The notes below the pieces were generated by a model. The model was given only the letters and a program-made list of their open reading frames with translations. It made no database searches and was not told where the DNA came from. The translations under genes and the position numbers were made by a program. A stretch of DNA of 28,995 nucleotides from DASQVO01 sp035640715 (GTDB taxonomy: Bacteria; Actinomycetota; Actinomycetes; Streptosporangiales; Streptosporangiaceae), in NCBI GenBank assembly GCA_035640715.1, contig DASQVO010000263.1, forward strand, positions 1 to 28,995, given 5' to 3'. Positions 7,109 to 14,050 of the stretch are shown piece by piece. Each line of letters starts with the position of its first letter. Position 1 is the stretch's first letter.

Positions 7109-8257
7109 TCAGCTGTCGCCCTGGTGGTGGGAGGCGAACTGGTCGAGCAGGCCCTGCAGGGCGTTGTCGCCGAACATCAGCTGCATGCTGGCGGCGGACT
7201 CGGCGGCGGACGCTTCGCTGCGGGGGAAGAGCGCATGCTCGTAGGCGGCCAGGGCGGCCTCAGTGTCGCCGGGGTGGGCGGCGATCGCCTGGCCGAGCTC
7301 GGCGCCGTCGAGCATGGCGAGGTTGGCGCCTTCCCCGGCGAAGGGGGACATCAGGTGCGCGGCGTCGCCCAGGAGGGTCACCCCGGGGACGCGGTCCCAG
7401 CGGTGGCCCACGGGTAGCGCGTGGATACGGCGCGGAATCACGGGGCCGTCGGCGTCGGCGACCAGCGCGCGCAGGGACTCGGCCCAGCCCTCGAAGTGCG
7501 CGAGGACGGCCTTCTTCGCTGCCTGGGGGTCTGTGAAGCTGATGCCGTCGAGCCAGTCCTCGCCGGTGGTGAGCGCGGTGTAGACGTGGAGGCTGCCGTC
7601 GGTCTCGCGGTGGGCGAGGAAGCCCTTGTGGTCGCCGAGGCAGATGAAGAAACCCCCGCCGGCCAGGGCGGCGCTCGCCGGGTGGCGGGTGTCGGCCTCC
7701 AGCAGGTCGGTCTCGGCGAAGCAGATGCCGGTGTAGGCGGGGAAGGCACCGGAGAGCAGGGGGCGGATCCGCGACCAGGCACCGTCCGCGCCGATGAGCA
7801 GATCGGTGGTGATCGTCGTGCCGTCGGCGAAGGTCACCTCGTGACAGCTGCCGCCCAGCGCCCGGGCGCTGGTCGCCTTCTTCCCCCAGCGGATGGTGCC
7901 CGCTGGAAGCGAGTTCAGCAGCAAGTCGCGCAGCTGCCCGCGGTCCACCTCGGGACGGCCGCCGGTGCCGTCATCCTCCTCCGCCAGGCGGACCGTGCCC
8001 TGCGGGCCGGCGATGCGCATCGCCTGGCCGCCGGGGTGAATCAGCGCGCGGAACTCGTCGTACAGGCCGGCGGCGCGCAGCGCGACCTGGCCGGAGTCCT
8101 CGTGGATGTCGAGCATGCTGCCCTGGGCGCGGGCCTCAGGGGACGGCTCCAGGTCGAAGGCTGCCGCCTCGATGCCGTTGACGTGCAGCACCCGGGCCAG
8201 GGTAAGGCCGCCGAGGCCGCCGCCGATGATCGCGGTCGGGTGGTGAGGGGTGGTCAT
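7109..8257 (-). CDS. FAD-dependent monooxygenase, TetX-like
   Basis: The 382-residue protein has the three markers of group A flavin monooxygenases. The dinucleotide-binding motif GGGLGGL is at residues 12-18, the DG-type motif LLIGADGAWSRIR sits in the middle, and the GD motif LLGDAAHLMSPFAGEGAN lies near 295-315. These enzymes use NAD(P)H and O2 to hydroxylate aromatic or polyketide-like compounds. TetX inactivates tetracyclines, and many regulated relatives act on antibiotics or natural products. A strong Shine-Dalgarno (AAGGGGG on the minus strand) precedes ATG 8257. The gene lies 34 bases behind the TetR gene on the same strand, so the two form one operon and the repressor's ligand is probably the enzyme's substrate. 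The drug specificity cannot be read from sequence. Confidence 0.88.
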   Translation of the reverse strand: MTTPHHPTAIIGGGLGGLTLARVLHVNGIEAAAFDLEPSPEARAQGSMLDIHEDSGQVALRAAGLYDEFRALIHPGGQAMRIAGPQGTVRLAEEDDGTGGRPEVDRGQLRDLLLNSLPAGTIRWGKKATSARALGGSCHEVTFADGTTITTDLLIGADGAWSRIRPLLSGAFPAYTGICFAETDLLEADTRHPASAALAGGGFFICLGDHKGFLAHRETDGSLHVYTALTTGEDWLDGISFTDPQAAKKAVLAHFEGWAESLRALVADADGPVIPRRIHALPVGHRWDRVPGVTLLGDAAHLMSPFAGEGANLAMLDGAELGQAIAAHPGDTEAALAAYEHALFPRSEASAAESAASMQLMFGDNALQGLLDQFASHHQGDS

Positions 8258-8291
8258 TGGTGCCCCCTTGCGGTGGTGCGAAGCGGTGGGG

Positions 8292-8999
8292 TCAGCTGCT
8301 GGTGCGGCCGGTGTCCGGCGCGGGGGTCCAGGCGATGCCGTTGATCAGCATCCGGAAGCACCAGGACATGCGGTCCTCCGGTGAGCCGGCCAGCAGGCTT
8401 CCCGCCAGAGCGTGCAGGTGGGGATGTGTCGTCCCGGAGACCCCGTTGAGGGCGCGGGTCAGTGCGTGCCACTCGTCCTCGGCGTCGATGGACCGCTCGC
8501 GGGTGGACTGCTCGGCCGCGGTGGCGGTGGCGAACTGCAGCAGCACGTCCACACCCCAGGCGGCCTGCACCGGCGGTACGCCGCCCTCGTCCAGCAGGGC
8601 CAGCAGCCTCTCCAGCAGCCGCAGGTAGTGCTCGCCGCTAGGGCGTGCGGTCAGGGCCGAGCGGGCCAGGCCCGGGTGCTCGAAGAGCACTTCGGTGTAG
8701 GAGGTAAGCACCCCCGCCAGCCGCTCGCGCCAGTCGCCCTTGCCCCCGGCCGGGTCCAGGTCGACCTCGCCGAGCAGCTCGTCCAGCACGGCGGCGTGCA
8801 GCTCGGCGGTGCTGGCCACGTACACGTACAGCGAGGCCGGGCCGGTGTCCAGCTCCTGCGCCAGGCGCCGCATCGTCACCTTCTCCAGGCCCTCGGCCCG
8901 CATCACAGCGACCGCAGTCGCGACGATCCCTTCGCGGGTCAGGGCCGGTTTCGCCGGCCGCTCCCGCCGGCTGATTGGGGTCCTGGGTCGTCCTGCCAT
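8292..8999 (-). CDS. TetR-family transcriptional repressor
   Basis: From ATG 8999 the product is 235 residues. Residues about 20-70 form the TetR DNA-binding domain (REGIVATAVAVMRAEGLEKV, then TMRRLAQELDTGPASLYVYV). The rest is a helical ligand-binding domain of the TetR_C type. A frame extending upstream to 9110 would run through the operator repeats and is rejected. The minus strand shows -35 TTGTTC, a 17-base spacer, -10 TATGCT and 6 bases to the ATG, so the message is predicted leaderless. It is the first gene of a two-gene operon with the monooxygenase and most likely represses its own promoter, released by a small-molecule ligand. Confidence 0.9.
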   Translation of the reverse strand: MAGRPRTPISRRERPAKPALTREGIVATAVAVMRAEGLEKVTMRRLAQELDTGPASLYVYVASTAELHAAVLDELLGEVDLDPAGGKGDWRERLAGVLTSYTEVLFEHPGLARSALTARPSGEHYLRLLERLLALLDEGGVPPVQAAWGVDVLLQFATATAAEQSTRERSIDAEDEWHALTRALNGVSGTTHPHLHALAGSLLAGSPEDRMSWCFRMLINGIAWTPAPDTGRTSS

Positions 9000-9005
9000 A
9001 CCCTC

Positions 9006-9055
9006 AGCATAACGAACATGTTCGATACGAACAAGTTCGTGACGAATATGTTCGT
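9006..9055 (-). promoter_or_regulatory. tetR-monooxygenase promoter with three tandem operators
   Basis: Three 14-bp pseudo-palindromes follow one another with exactly one base between them. They are ACGAACATGTTCGA (9012-9025), ACGAACAAGTTCGT (9027-9040) and ACGAATATGTTCGT (9042-9055), a strict 15-bp period. On the minus strand the -10 box TATGCT is 9006-9011 and the -35 box TTGTTC is 9029-9034, so box 1 fills the spacer and box 2 covers the -35. This is the expected place for autorepression by the adjacent TetR protein; binding is inferred. Confidence 0.75.
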
Positions 9056-9355
9056 CAGCGTCAGGGCTCCCGCCCGGGCAGAACGCCGTGCCCTTCCAGG
9101 TGAGCCGCATCCGGTGGGCGTTCGACCTCTACGACGTCTCCACCCAGGCGATGAGCTCCAACTATGTCGAGGTCAGCGAGGGTCATAGCGAATACAGATC
9201 GATACCGTTCCGGTACGTGTGGCCATCCGAGCTCGACCTGATGGCCCAGCTTGCCGGACTTCGGCTGCGTGAGCGGTGGGACGGCTGGACACGCGAGCCG
9301 TTCACGAGCGAGCCGCCAGCACGTCTCGGTCTGGGAGATGCCCGGTCTCCCATGA
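9043..9355 (+). pseudogene. 3' remnant of a class I methyltransferase, frameshifted
   Basis: The frame from about 9058 reads LPPGQNAVPFQVSRIRWAFD and later SIPFRYVWPSELDLMAQLAG, LRLRERWDGW and REPFTSE. This is the conserved C-terminal end of a SAM-dependent methyltransferase family in actinomycetes. After PFTSE the frame is lost, but the +1 frame continues the expected ending as RQHVSVWEMPGLP then TGA (9353-9355). One extra base between about 9311 and 9320 therefore breaks the gene. The N-terminal SAM-binding part is missing: the frame is closed by a stop at 9040-9042, inside the third TetR operator box. A short GTG-started ORF (9088) is possible but would lack the catalytic domain. It looks like debris left when the tetR unit or another rearrangement arrived. 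Confidence 0.7.
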
Positions 9356-9369
9356 TCGCGCGGAGTCTT

Positions 9370-9392
9370 CCGCCGCATCGGCGGCTTTCTTC
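9370..9392 (+). terminator. intrinsic terminator of the broken methyltransferase gene
   Basis: CCGCCG-CAT-CGGCGG forms a tight hairpin (9370-9384) followed by a T-rich run, CTTTCTTC. It lies 15 bases after the remnant's ancestral stop codon and is one of the few terminators here with a T-tract. Confidence 0.75.
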
Positions 9393-9445
9393 ACACGATC
9401 ACGGCTAAGCGGGCGCGGTGCGCGTAAACGCGGGGCCCGGCCAGC

Positions 9446-9451
9446 TAGGGT
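9446..9451 (+). promoter_or_regulatory. -10 box of thyX
   Basis: TAGGGT ends 7 bases before the thyX ATG and no Shine-Dalgarno is present, which fits a leaderless transcript. No clear -35 box is seen. Confidence 0.5.
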
Positions 9452-9458
9452 GCTGTGC

Positions 9459-10247
9459 ATGAGGAGCGTTGAGCCTGAGGTGTTCCTGGTCGCACGGCCG
9501 AAGCTGGACTACGACCAGGTCGCGGCGTACCTGCGGGAGGTGGGCGGGGAGAGCTGGTTGGAGCGGCTCGACCGCGATCAGCTGGACAATGACGCGCTGA
9601 ACCTGGCCGAGTTCGCGGGGAAAATGTGCTACCGGTCCTGGGAACCGGGCCTAAACCCAAACGTCCGGCGGGTCCGCGATGACCAGGAGGTCTACCTGCG
9701 CAACATCCTGGCTCAGGCTCACGGGTCTGTGCTTGAGCACGTCAGCTTCACGTTCGTGCTGCATAACTGCAGCAGAGTGCTGACTCACGAACTCGCGAGG
9801 CACCGCCCTGGGACGGCGATTTCCCAGGAATCGCTGCGGTTCGTGCGGCTCGCGGACATCCCGTTCTGGTTCCCGGAGTGGGCGCGGGAAGACGAGGAGC
9901 TGATGAAGCGTGCCACGGTCGTGCTCGCGGAGCTGGAGGCTTTCCAGCGCTGGATGGCCGAGCACTTCGGGCTGGACGACGACGGCGTGAAGATGCACGA
10001 GAAGAAACACAAGACCTCGTTCATGCGGCGGTTCGCGCCCGAGGGGGTGGCCACGGGGCTGGTGTGGACGGCGAACGTCCGCACGCTGCGGCACACGATC
10101 GAGGCGCGGACGGATCCCGGGGCCGAGGAGGAGATCCGGCTGGTGTTCGGCAAGATCGGCGAGCTGATGCGCACCGAGGCGCCGGCCCTGTTCGGCGACT
10201 ACGAGATCCGCGACGGCGCCTGGGTCCCCGGCTGGCGCAAAGTCTGA
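9459..10247 (+). CDS. thyX: FAD-dependent thymidylate synthase ThyX
   Basis: The 262-residue enzyme makes dTMP from dUMP using methylene-tetrahydrofolate and NADPH through a bound flavin, unlike classical ThyA. The ThyX signature is at residues 114-125, RHRPGTAISQES. This is the RHR-X8-S form rather than the commoner RHR-X7-S. Other family blocks are CYRSWEPGLNPNVRRVRDD, LAQAHGSVLEHVSFTFVLHN (a His-rich FAD-binding region) and RTLRHTIEARTDPGAEEEIR. It is slightly longer than the usual 220-250 residues. ATG 9459 is preferred over a longer frame from 9276, which would overlap the methyltransferase remnant. It is monocistronic, with its own leaderless-type promoter, and convergent with the flavohemoglobin gene. 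Confidence 0.95.
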   Translation: MRSVEPEVFLVARPKLDYDQVAAYLREVGGESWLERLDRDQLDNDALNLAEFAGKMCYRSWEPGLNPNVRRVRDDQEVYLRNILAQAHGSVLEHVSFTFVLHNCSRVLTHELARHRPGTAISQESLRFVRLADIPFWFPEWAREDEELMKRATVVLAELEAFQRWMAEHFGLDDDGVKMHEKKHKTSFMRRFAPEGVATGLVWTANVRTLRHTIEARTDPGAEEEIRLVFGKIGELMRTEAPALFGDYEIRDGAWVPGWRKV

Positions 10248-10288
10248 GACGCCGCGTACCCGCCCGGCCGGAAAGCGGCAGGCCGAGG

Positions 10289-11542
10289 TCAGAACGGCGG
10301 GCAATCGTAGTGGATGAGCTCCTCGGGCGCGCCCCTGCGCTTGAGTTCACTGACGGTCTTGGCGGTCATCTCGTCGGGGCCGCTCACATAGATGTCGCGG
10401 TCCTTCCACGTTGCACCCGCGACGACGTCCGGGATCGTGCCGTGGATCGTGTCACGGGCCGCCTCTTCCGACACGACGGGGATGACCTGCAGCCACGGGT
10501 AGGCCATCTCCATCCGCTGCAGGTCCGGCATGTCGTAGAAGGCCGACTCGCGGCGCACGCCGTGGTAGAGCACGATCTCGCGCCGGCGCCCGGTCCCGCG
10601 GATGCGGATCGTCGCCTCGACGATGGCCTTGACCGGCGCCAGACCGGTGCCCCCGGCCAGGCACAGGATGTCACGCTCGGAGGCCATGTCCGCGATCATC
10701 GAGCCACTCGGCGCACCGAGCAGCAAGGTGTCGCCGACGGTCACGTGATGCACGAGCGCCGCGCTCACGAGCCCGCCCGGGACGGCGCGGACATGAATGG
10801 TGAGCGTCCCGTCCTCGCGGGGCGCGTTCGCGATCGAGTAGTTGCGCCATAGCCGCGGCCAGCGCGGCGTCTGAACGCTCATGTGCTGGCCCGGCAGATA
10901 GTGCATGGGCTGGCTTGGCTGGAGTGTCAGGACGGCCAGATCGGCCGCGCGGAGCTCATGCCCGGTGATCTCCGCGAGCCACCAGGGAGGCGCATGCTCG
11001 GCGTCGCGCTCTGCCGCTTCGATCATGATGCCGGCGACCTTGCCGTACACGTCGTCCCATGCGTCCGCCGCCGCATCAGTCCAGGCATCGGGCGCGTACC
11101 TGCGCCAGGTGGCCTCGAGGGCCTGCCGGAACGCGTCGTAGTGCTCCTTCTGCACGCCGAATTTCCGGTGCGCCCGCCCGAGTTCCTCCAGGTAAGGGGT
11201 GAGTTCCGCGGCATTCCCGCCACTGGACACGATGTGTGATAGTGCCCGGTAAAAGCGTATTCGCTGGATGTCCATCGCCGGCGGGAACATTGCCCGTATC
11301 TGCGGCTCTATGGCAAAGAGGTGACCGTAGAAATAGGTCATGGCCGAGCCGGACACAGGGTCGACCGCGGCGAGGAGATTGCCCAGGGGGTCAGGATCCT
11401 GATCCATTCCCGCTTCCGGCGCTGCCTCTTCCCGGGGCGCCGGGCTCTCCTGCTTACCCGGGGCGGCCTCCGCATTACCGTCCCCCGGCACTTCCTGACT
11501 ATCTTCGCTAGGGCTGGGGCCGCCGGAGATTGTCACCGCCAT
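10289..11542 (-). CDS. flavohemoglobin-like protein (globin plus FAD/NAD(P)H reductase domains)
   Basis: The 417-residue product starts with about 45 acidic, Pro/Ala/Glu-rich residues. A globin domain (about 50-180) follows, with Tyr72 at the B10 position (TYFYGHLF), Phe86 at CD1 and proximal His125 (RAHRKFGV). A ferredoxin-reductase-type module (about 190-417) has the FAD motif RNYS (233-236), the NAD(P)H motif GGTGLAP (297-303) and the terminal YDCPPF. Family members oxidise nitric oxide to nitrate or serve in oxygen and redox sensing; NO dioxygenase is the best guess. ATG 11407 could be an alternative start that removes the acidic tail. Neither start has a good ribosome binding site. The promoter region carries a CRP-type site. 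Confidence 0.88.
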   Translation of the reverse strand: MAVTISGGPSPSEDSQEVPGDGNAEAAPGKQESPAPREEAAPEAGMDQDPDPLGNLLAAVDPVSGSAMTYFYGHLFAIEPQIRAMFPPAMDIQRIRFYRALSHIVSSGGNAAELTPYLEELGRAHRKFGVQKEHYDAFRQALEATWRRYAPDAWTDAAADAWDDVYGKVAGIMIEAAERDAEHAPPWWLAEITGHELRAADLAVLTLQPSQPMHYLPGQHMSVQTPRWPRLWRNYSIANAPREDGTLTIHVRAVPGGLVSAALVHHVTVGDTLLLGAPSGSMIADMASERDILCLAGGTGLAPVKAIVEATIRIRGTGRRREIVLYHGVRRESAFYDMPDLQRMEMAYPWLQVIPVVSEEAARDTIHGTIPDVVAGATWKDRDIYVSGPDEMTAKTVSELKRRGAPEELIHYDCPPF

Positions 11543-11560
11543 AGTGTCGCACCCGGCAAG

Positions 11561-11575
11561 CTGTTATTACAACAG
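11561..11575 (+). promoter_or_regulatory. short inverted repeat upstream of the flavohemoglobin gene
   Basis: CTGTT-ATTAC-AACAG is a 5-5-5 inverted repeat 19 bases before the flavohemoglobin ATG (minus strand). It may be a regulator site in the 5' leader; the evidence is weak. Confidence 0.25.
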
Positions 11576-11668
11576 AACCTGGCAATCGGGGATTTACTGT
11601 ACGCAGAGTAATCGAAATACGCGGTGGGGATGTTAAAGGGGAAGACGTTGCGTGATTGATAGCGGTGG

Positions 11669-11684
11669 TGTGAATTGTTTCACA
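11669..11684 (+). promoter_or_regulatory. CRP/FNR-family regulator binding site
   Basis: TGTGAATTGTTTCACA is a perfect inverted repeat and fits the TGTGA-N6-TCACA consensus recognised by Crp, GlxR and related cAMP- or redox-responsive regulators. It lies 127 bases upstream of the flavohemoglobin start and 242 bases upstream of the hydrolase start, so it may serve either gene. The surrounding 11,543-11,925 gap is visibly richer in A and T than the genes and contains no convincing ORF. Confidence 0.65.
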
Positions 11685-11698
11685 TGGTGGGTTTTGGG

Positions 11699-11712
11699 CA
11701 GGACATGTCCTG
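11699..11712 (+). promoter_or_regulatory. perfect 14-bp palindrome, probable operator
   Basis: CAGGACATGTCCTG is self-complementary with no spacer. It sits 15 bases from the CRP-type site, centred near the middle of the divergent promoter region. I do not recognise the cognate regulator. Confidence 0.5.
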
Positions 11713-11925
11713 TATGTGATAGATAGTTCTGTTAGTACCCTTGTCTGTGTGTCTGACCGATGCTGGTCGGTGTCGTGGCGCCGCGGCCGGCTCCCCGGCA
11801 CACTGCGGCTTTCCCGCGAACTTTGGTAAGCCGTCGACCTGGGCAGGTGCCGATGCACCATCATGGGCACAGGGCCGCTTAACGCGACCTGCCGGACATA
11901 CCAGACCAACGCCGCAGGAGGGGGC

Positions 11926-12813
11926 ATGGCTCGTCCGCTCATTGGCATCACCGGTCAGCTCGAGGCCGCGCACTGGGGCAACTGGGTACGCGAGGCCGTG
12001 CTCTCGCCGGTCACCTACACGCGTGCCGTGGAGCGCGCGGGCGGAACGCCCGTGGTGCTTCCTCCCGTTCCGGCCGACAGCGCGGCGAAACTGATCGAGA
12101 GCCTCGACGGTCTCGTGTTGTCCGGCGGGACAGACGTCAACCCGGCACTGTACGATGCCGCGCCGCACGAGAAAACGGACCCGCCCGACCGCCGGCGGGA
12201 CAGGTTCGAGCTGTCGCTCGCCCGCGCCGCCATCGATGCGCAGCTTCCCATCCTGGCGATCTGCCGGGGCATGCATGTCCTCAACGTGGCACGGGGCGGC
12301 ACGCTCATCCAGTACCTCCCGGATGCGGTGGGGCACGACGGGCACGCGCCGGATCCGGTCAAGATGGCCCAGCATGACATACAGCTCAGCGCGGGCAGCC
12401 AGCTGGGAAAGCTGCTCGGGACCAGGACCCGGGTGCCGGCGCTGCACCATCAGGCCATCCAGCGGGCCGGCAGCGGCCTGATGGCGGTCGCGTGGGCGGA
12501 GGACCAGGTCATCGAGGCTGTCGAGCTGCAGGGCCACCGCTTCGCGGTCGGTGTGCAGTGGCACCCGGAGGAAGGCGACGACCTGCGGGTGTTCGAGGCG
12601 CTCGTGGCGGCCACTTACCGCACCGAGGACGAGCCGGCCGTCGAGGAGGAGGCCGTTGACGGGGAGGCCGTCGACGAGGTGCCCCCGGTGGCCGGCGCCA
12701 AGCCGCCCGCCGGGGCCGGGGAGAGCCGGGCTGGCAGCGCCGGGCCGATCATCACGAACGGGAGGAAAGCCGGGGGCAGGAGAGCGGGAACGATGCGGGG
12801 CGCGCGGGCCTGA
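11926..12813 (+). CDS. class I glutamine amidotransferase-fold hydrolase (PuuD-like)
   Basis: The 295-residue protein has the triad of class I glutamine amidotransferase-like hydrolases: Cys113 in LAICRGMHVLN, and His213 and Glu215 in GVQWHPEE. Motifs such as LVLSGGTDVNPALY and RDRFELSLARAA are those of gamma-glutamyl-gamma-aminobutyrate hydrolase (PuuD, peptidase C26). The likely reaction is hydrolysis of a gamma-glutamyl amide during polyamine or amine catabolism; the substrate is unproven. The last 60 residues are a Glu/Ala/Pro-rich then Gly/Arg-rich tail outside the catalytic fold. ATG 11926 has a strong Shine-Dalgarno (AGGAGGG from 11916); an upstream in-frame start at 11863 is not needed. 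No polyamine gene is adjacent. Confidence 0.88.
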   Translation: MARPLIGITGQLEAAHWGNWVREAVLSPVTYTRAVERAGGTPVVLPPVPADSAAKLIESLDGLVLSGGTDVNPALYDAAPHEKTDPPDRRRDRFELSLARAAIDAQLPILAICRGMHVLNVARGGTLIQYLPDAVGHDGHAPDPVKMAQHDIQLSAGSQLGKLLGTRTRVPALHHQAIQRAGSGLMAVAWAEDQVIEAVELQGHRFAVGVQWHPEEGDDLRVFEALVAATYRTEDEPAVEEEAVDGEAVDEVPPVAGAKPPAGAGESRAGSAGPIITNGRKAGGRRAGTMRGARA

Positions 12814-12814
12814 G

Positions 12815-12836
12815 CGCCGCCACCGACGGGGCGGCG
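12815..12836 (+). terminator. bidirectional hairpin between convergent genes
   Basis: CGCCGCC (12815-12821) pairs perfectly with GGCGGCG (12830-12836) around an 8-base loop. It occupies the 36-base gap between two convergent stop codons. There is no T-run on either side. Confidence 0.5.
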
Positions 12837-12849
12837 ACCTGAACAACCC

Positions 12850-13737
12850 TCACAACGGGGGCTGGTACGCGCCGATCCAGTGGATCTTCATCCAGGTCAT
12901 GGCCGCTGACCATGCACCTGTGACCTCGAGTACGCCGACCGCGACGAGCAGGGCGCCGCCGATCCGGGTGACGACGCGAGCGTGCCGGCGGGCGTAGGAG
13001 AAGACCTGCATGCTCCGCTGGAACGCCATCGAGACGATCAGGAACGGCACTCCCAGGCCGAGACCGTAGACGAACGCCAGAAATGCTCCCCGGCCCGCGC
13101 TACCCGTGGTCGTCGACAGGGCGAGGACGGTCGCGAGGGTCGGGCCGATGCATGGCGTCCAGCCGAGGCCGAACATGACGCCGAGCAGCGGCGCTCCCGC
13201 GAGTCCGGCCCTGGGCCGCAACGACGGGCGGACGACACGGCCGGCGAAGGAGAAGCGGTCGAAGATTCCAGCGAAAAGCAGCCCCAGCACGATGGTGACC
13301 GCGCCGAGCACTTCGGTGACGGCGGTCTGGTGATGGGCCAGCAGGGCGCCGCCGAGGCCGCCGGACGCCGCGCCGTAGGTGGCGAACAGGGCGGAGAAGC
13401 CGAGCACGAACAGCATGGTGCCGGCTATCGTGCGCCCGCGGCCCGGCCGGGCCGGTGCGGCCGCGGGCGCCTCCACGGCAACCCGGATGTTCCCGGGCCC
13501 GGCCGCGTCTGGCGGCTCGTTCCCGGCGGACGCGGCGGTTCCCCTGTCCCGCTGCCGGGCCCGCTGTCCGGCGGCCTGGGCGTCGGTGCCGGACATCCCG
13601 GTCGCGTAGGCCAGATAGCCGGGCACCAGCGGCAGGCAGCATGGCGATATGAAGGTGATCGCGCCGGCGGCGGCCGCGATCGGGACGGCCAGGATCAGCG
13701 GGCCAGAAAGCACGATCTGCTGGATCCCGCCGCTCAT
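12850..13737 (-). CDS. ccdA: CcdA/DsbD-type cytochrome c biogenesis membrane protein
   Basis: The 295-residue multi-pass protein carries the two conserved cysteine motifs that relay electrons across the membrane in this family. They are SPCCLPLVPGY (Cys33/Cys34) in the first helix and GWTPCIGPT (Cys196) in a later helix. Relatives pass reducing power from cytoplasmic thioredoxin to extracytoplasmic thioredoxin-like proteins for cytochrome c maturation. A 55-residue Ala/Arg/Pro-rich stretch (about 48-102) separates the first two membrane helices and is longer than in typical CcdA. A good Shine-Dalgarno (GGGGAGG on the minus strand) precedes ATG 13737. No resA, resB or ccsB partner is next to it, so its partner proteins must be encoded elsewhere. 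Confidence 0.88.
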   Translation of the reverse strand: MSGGIQQIVLSGPLILAVPIAAAAGAITFISPCCLPLVPGYLAYATGMSGTDAQAAGQRARQRDRGTAASAGNEPPDAAGPGNIRVAVEAPAAAPARPGRGRTIAGTMLFVLGFSALFATYGAASGGLGGALLAHHQTAVTEVLGAVTIVLGLLFAGIFDRFSFAGRVVRPSLRPRAGLAGAPLLGVMFGLGWTPCIGPTLATVLALSTTTGSAGRGAFLAFVYGLGLGVPFLIVSMAFQRSMQVFSYARRHARVVTRIGGALLVAVGVLEVTGAWSAAMTWMKIHWIGAYQPPL

Positions 13738-13800
13738 GTTTTCCGCCTCCCCTCACGGGCGCTTCGCCTGGTAGTGCCGTTCAGATCACTATGGCACGCA

Positions 13801-13825
13801 GTGTCTTATTCAGAAGTCCGGGCCC
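13801..13825 (+). repeat. copy 1 of a 25-base imperfect repeat flanking the GT87 gene
   Basis: GTGTC...TTCAGAAG..CGGGCCC matches 15613-15637 at 21 of 25 positions, same orientation. The copies lie about 250 bases before the GT87 start and just after its end, the second also being upstream of the MetE-like gene. The rest of the 13,738-14,050 gap contains two copies of GCCGCGCGGCGT and two of AGTACAG but no convincing gene. Confidence 0.35.
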
Positions 13826-14037
13826 CTCGCTGCAACGTACTACAGGCTGTCGTCGCGCCCCGCGCCGGCCCGGCGGGCGCAAGGACGGTCAGGTGCGCCG
13901 GTTCCCGTGCGAGCAGGCTGGGGCAGATCCGGGTCGCCGCGCGGCGTAGCGGCCGCCGCGCGGCGTGCACCGTCCGGAGTACAGGCATGCACCGCCCGAA
14001 GTACAGCTGACGTGCGCGCGTACCGGCGCAGGGCCGA

Positions 14038-14043
14038 TATGGT
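14038..14043 (+). promoter_or_regulatory. -10 box of the GT87 gene
   Basis: TATGGT ends 7 bases before GTG 14051, the spacing seen at other leaderless starts in this window. It overlaps the alternative ATG at 14039, which argues for the GTG. Confidence 0.45.
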
Positions 14044-14050
14044 TAGCCGC

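Noticed and set aside
9000..9110. N-terminal extension of the TetR protein
   Set aside because: It would translate the promoter and all three operator boxes; the ATG at 8999 fits the family and the -10 spacing.
6067..9227. 13-base identity CCGGTACGTGTGG between the DUF2332 start (6067-6079) and the methyltransferase remnant
   Set aside because: A 13-base match is expected by chance several times in a GC-rich window of this size, and the flanks do not align.
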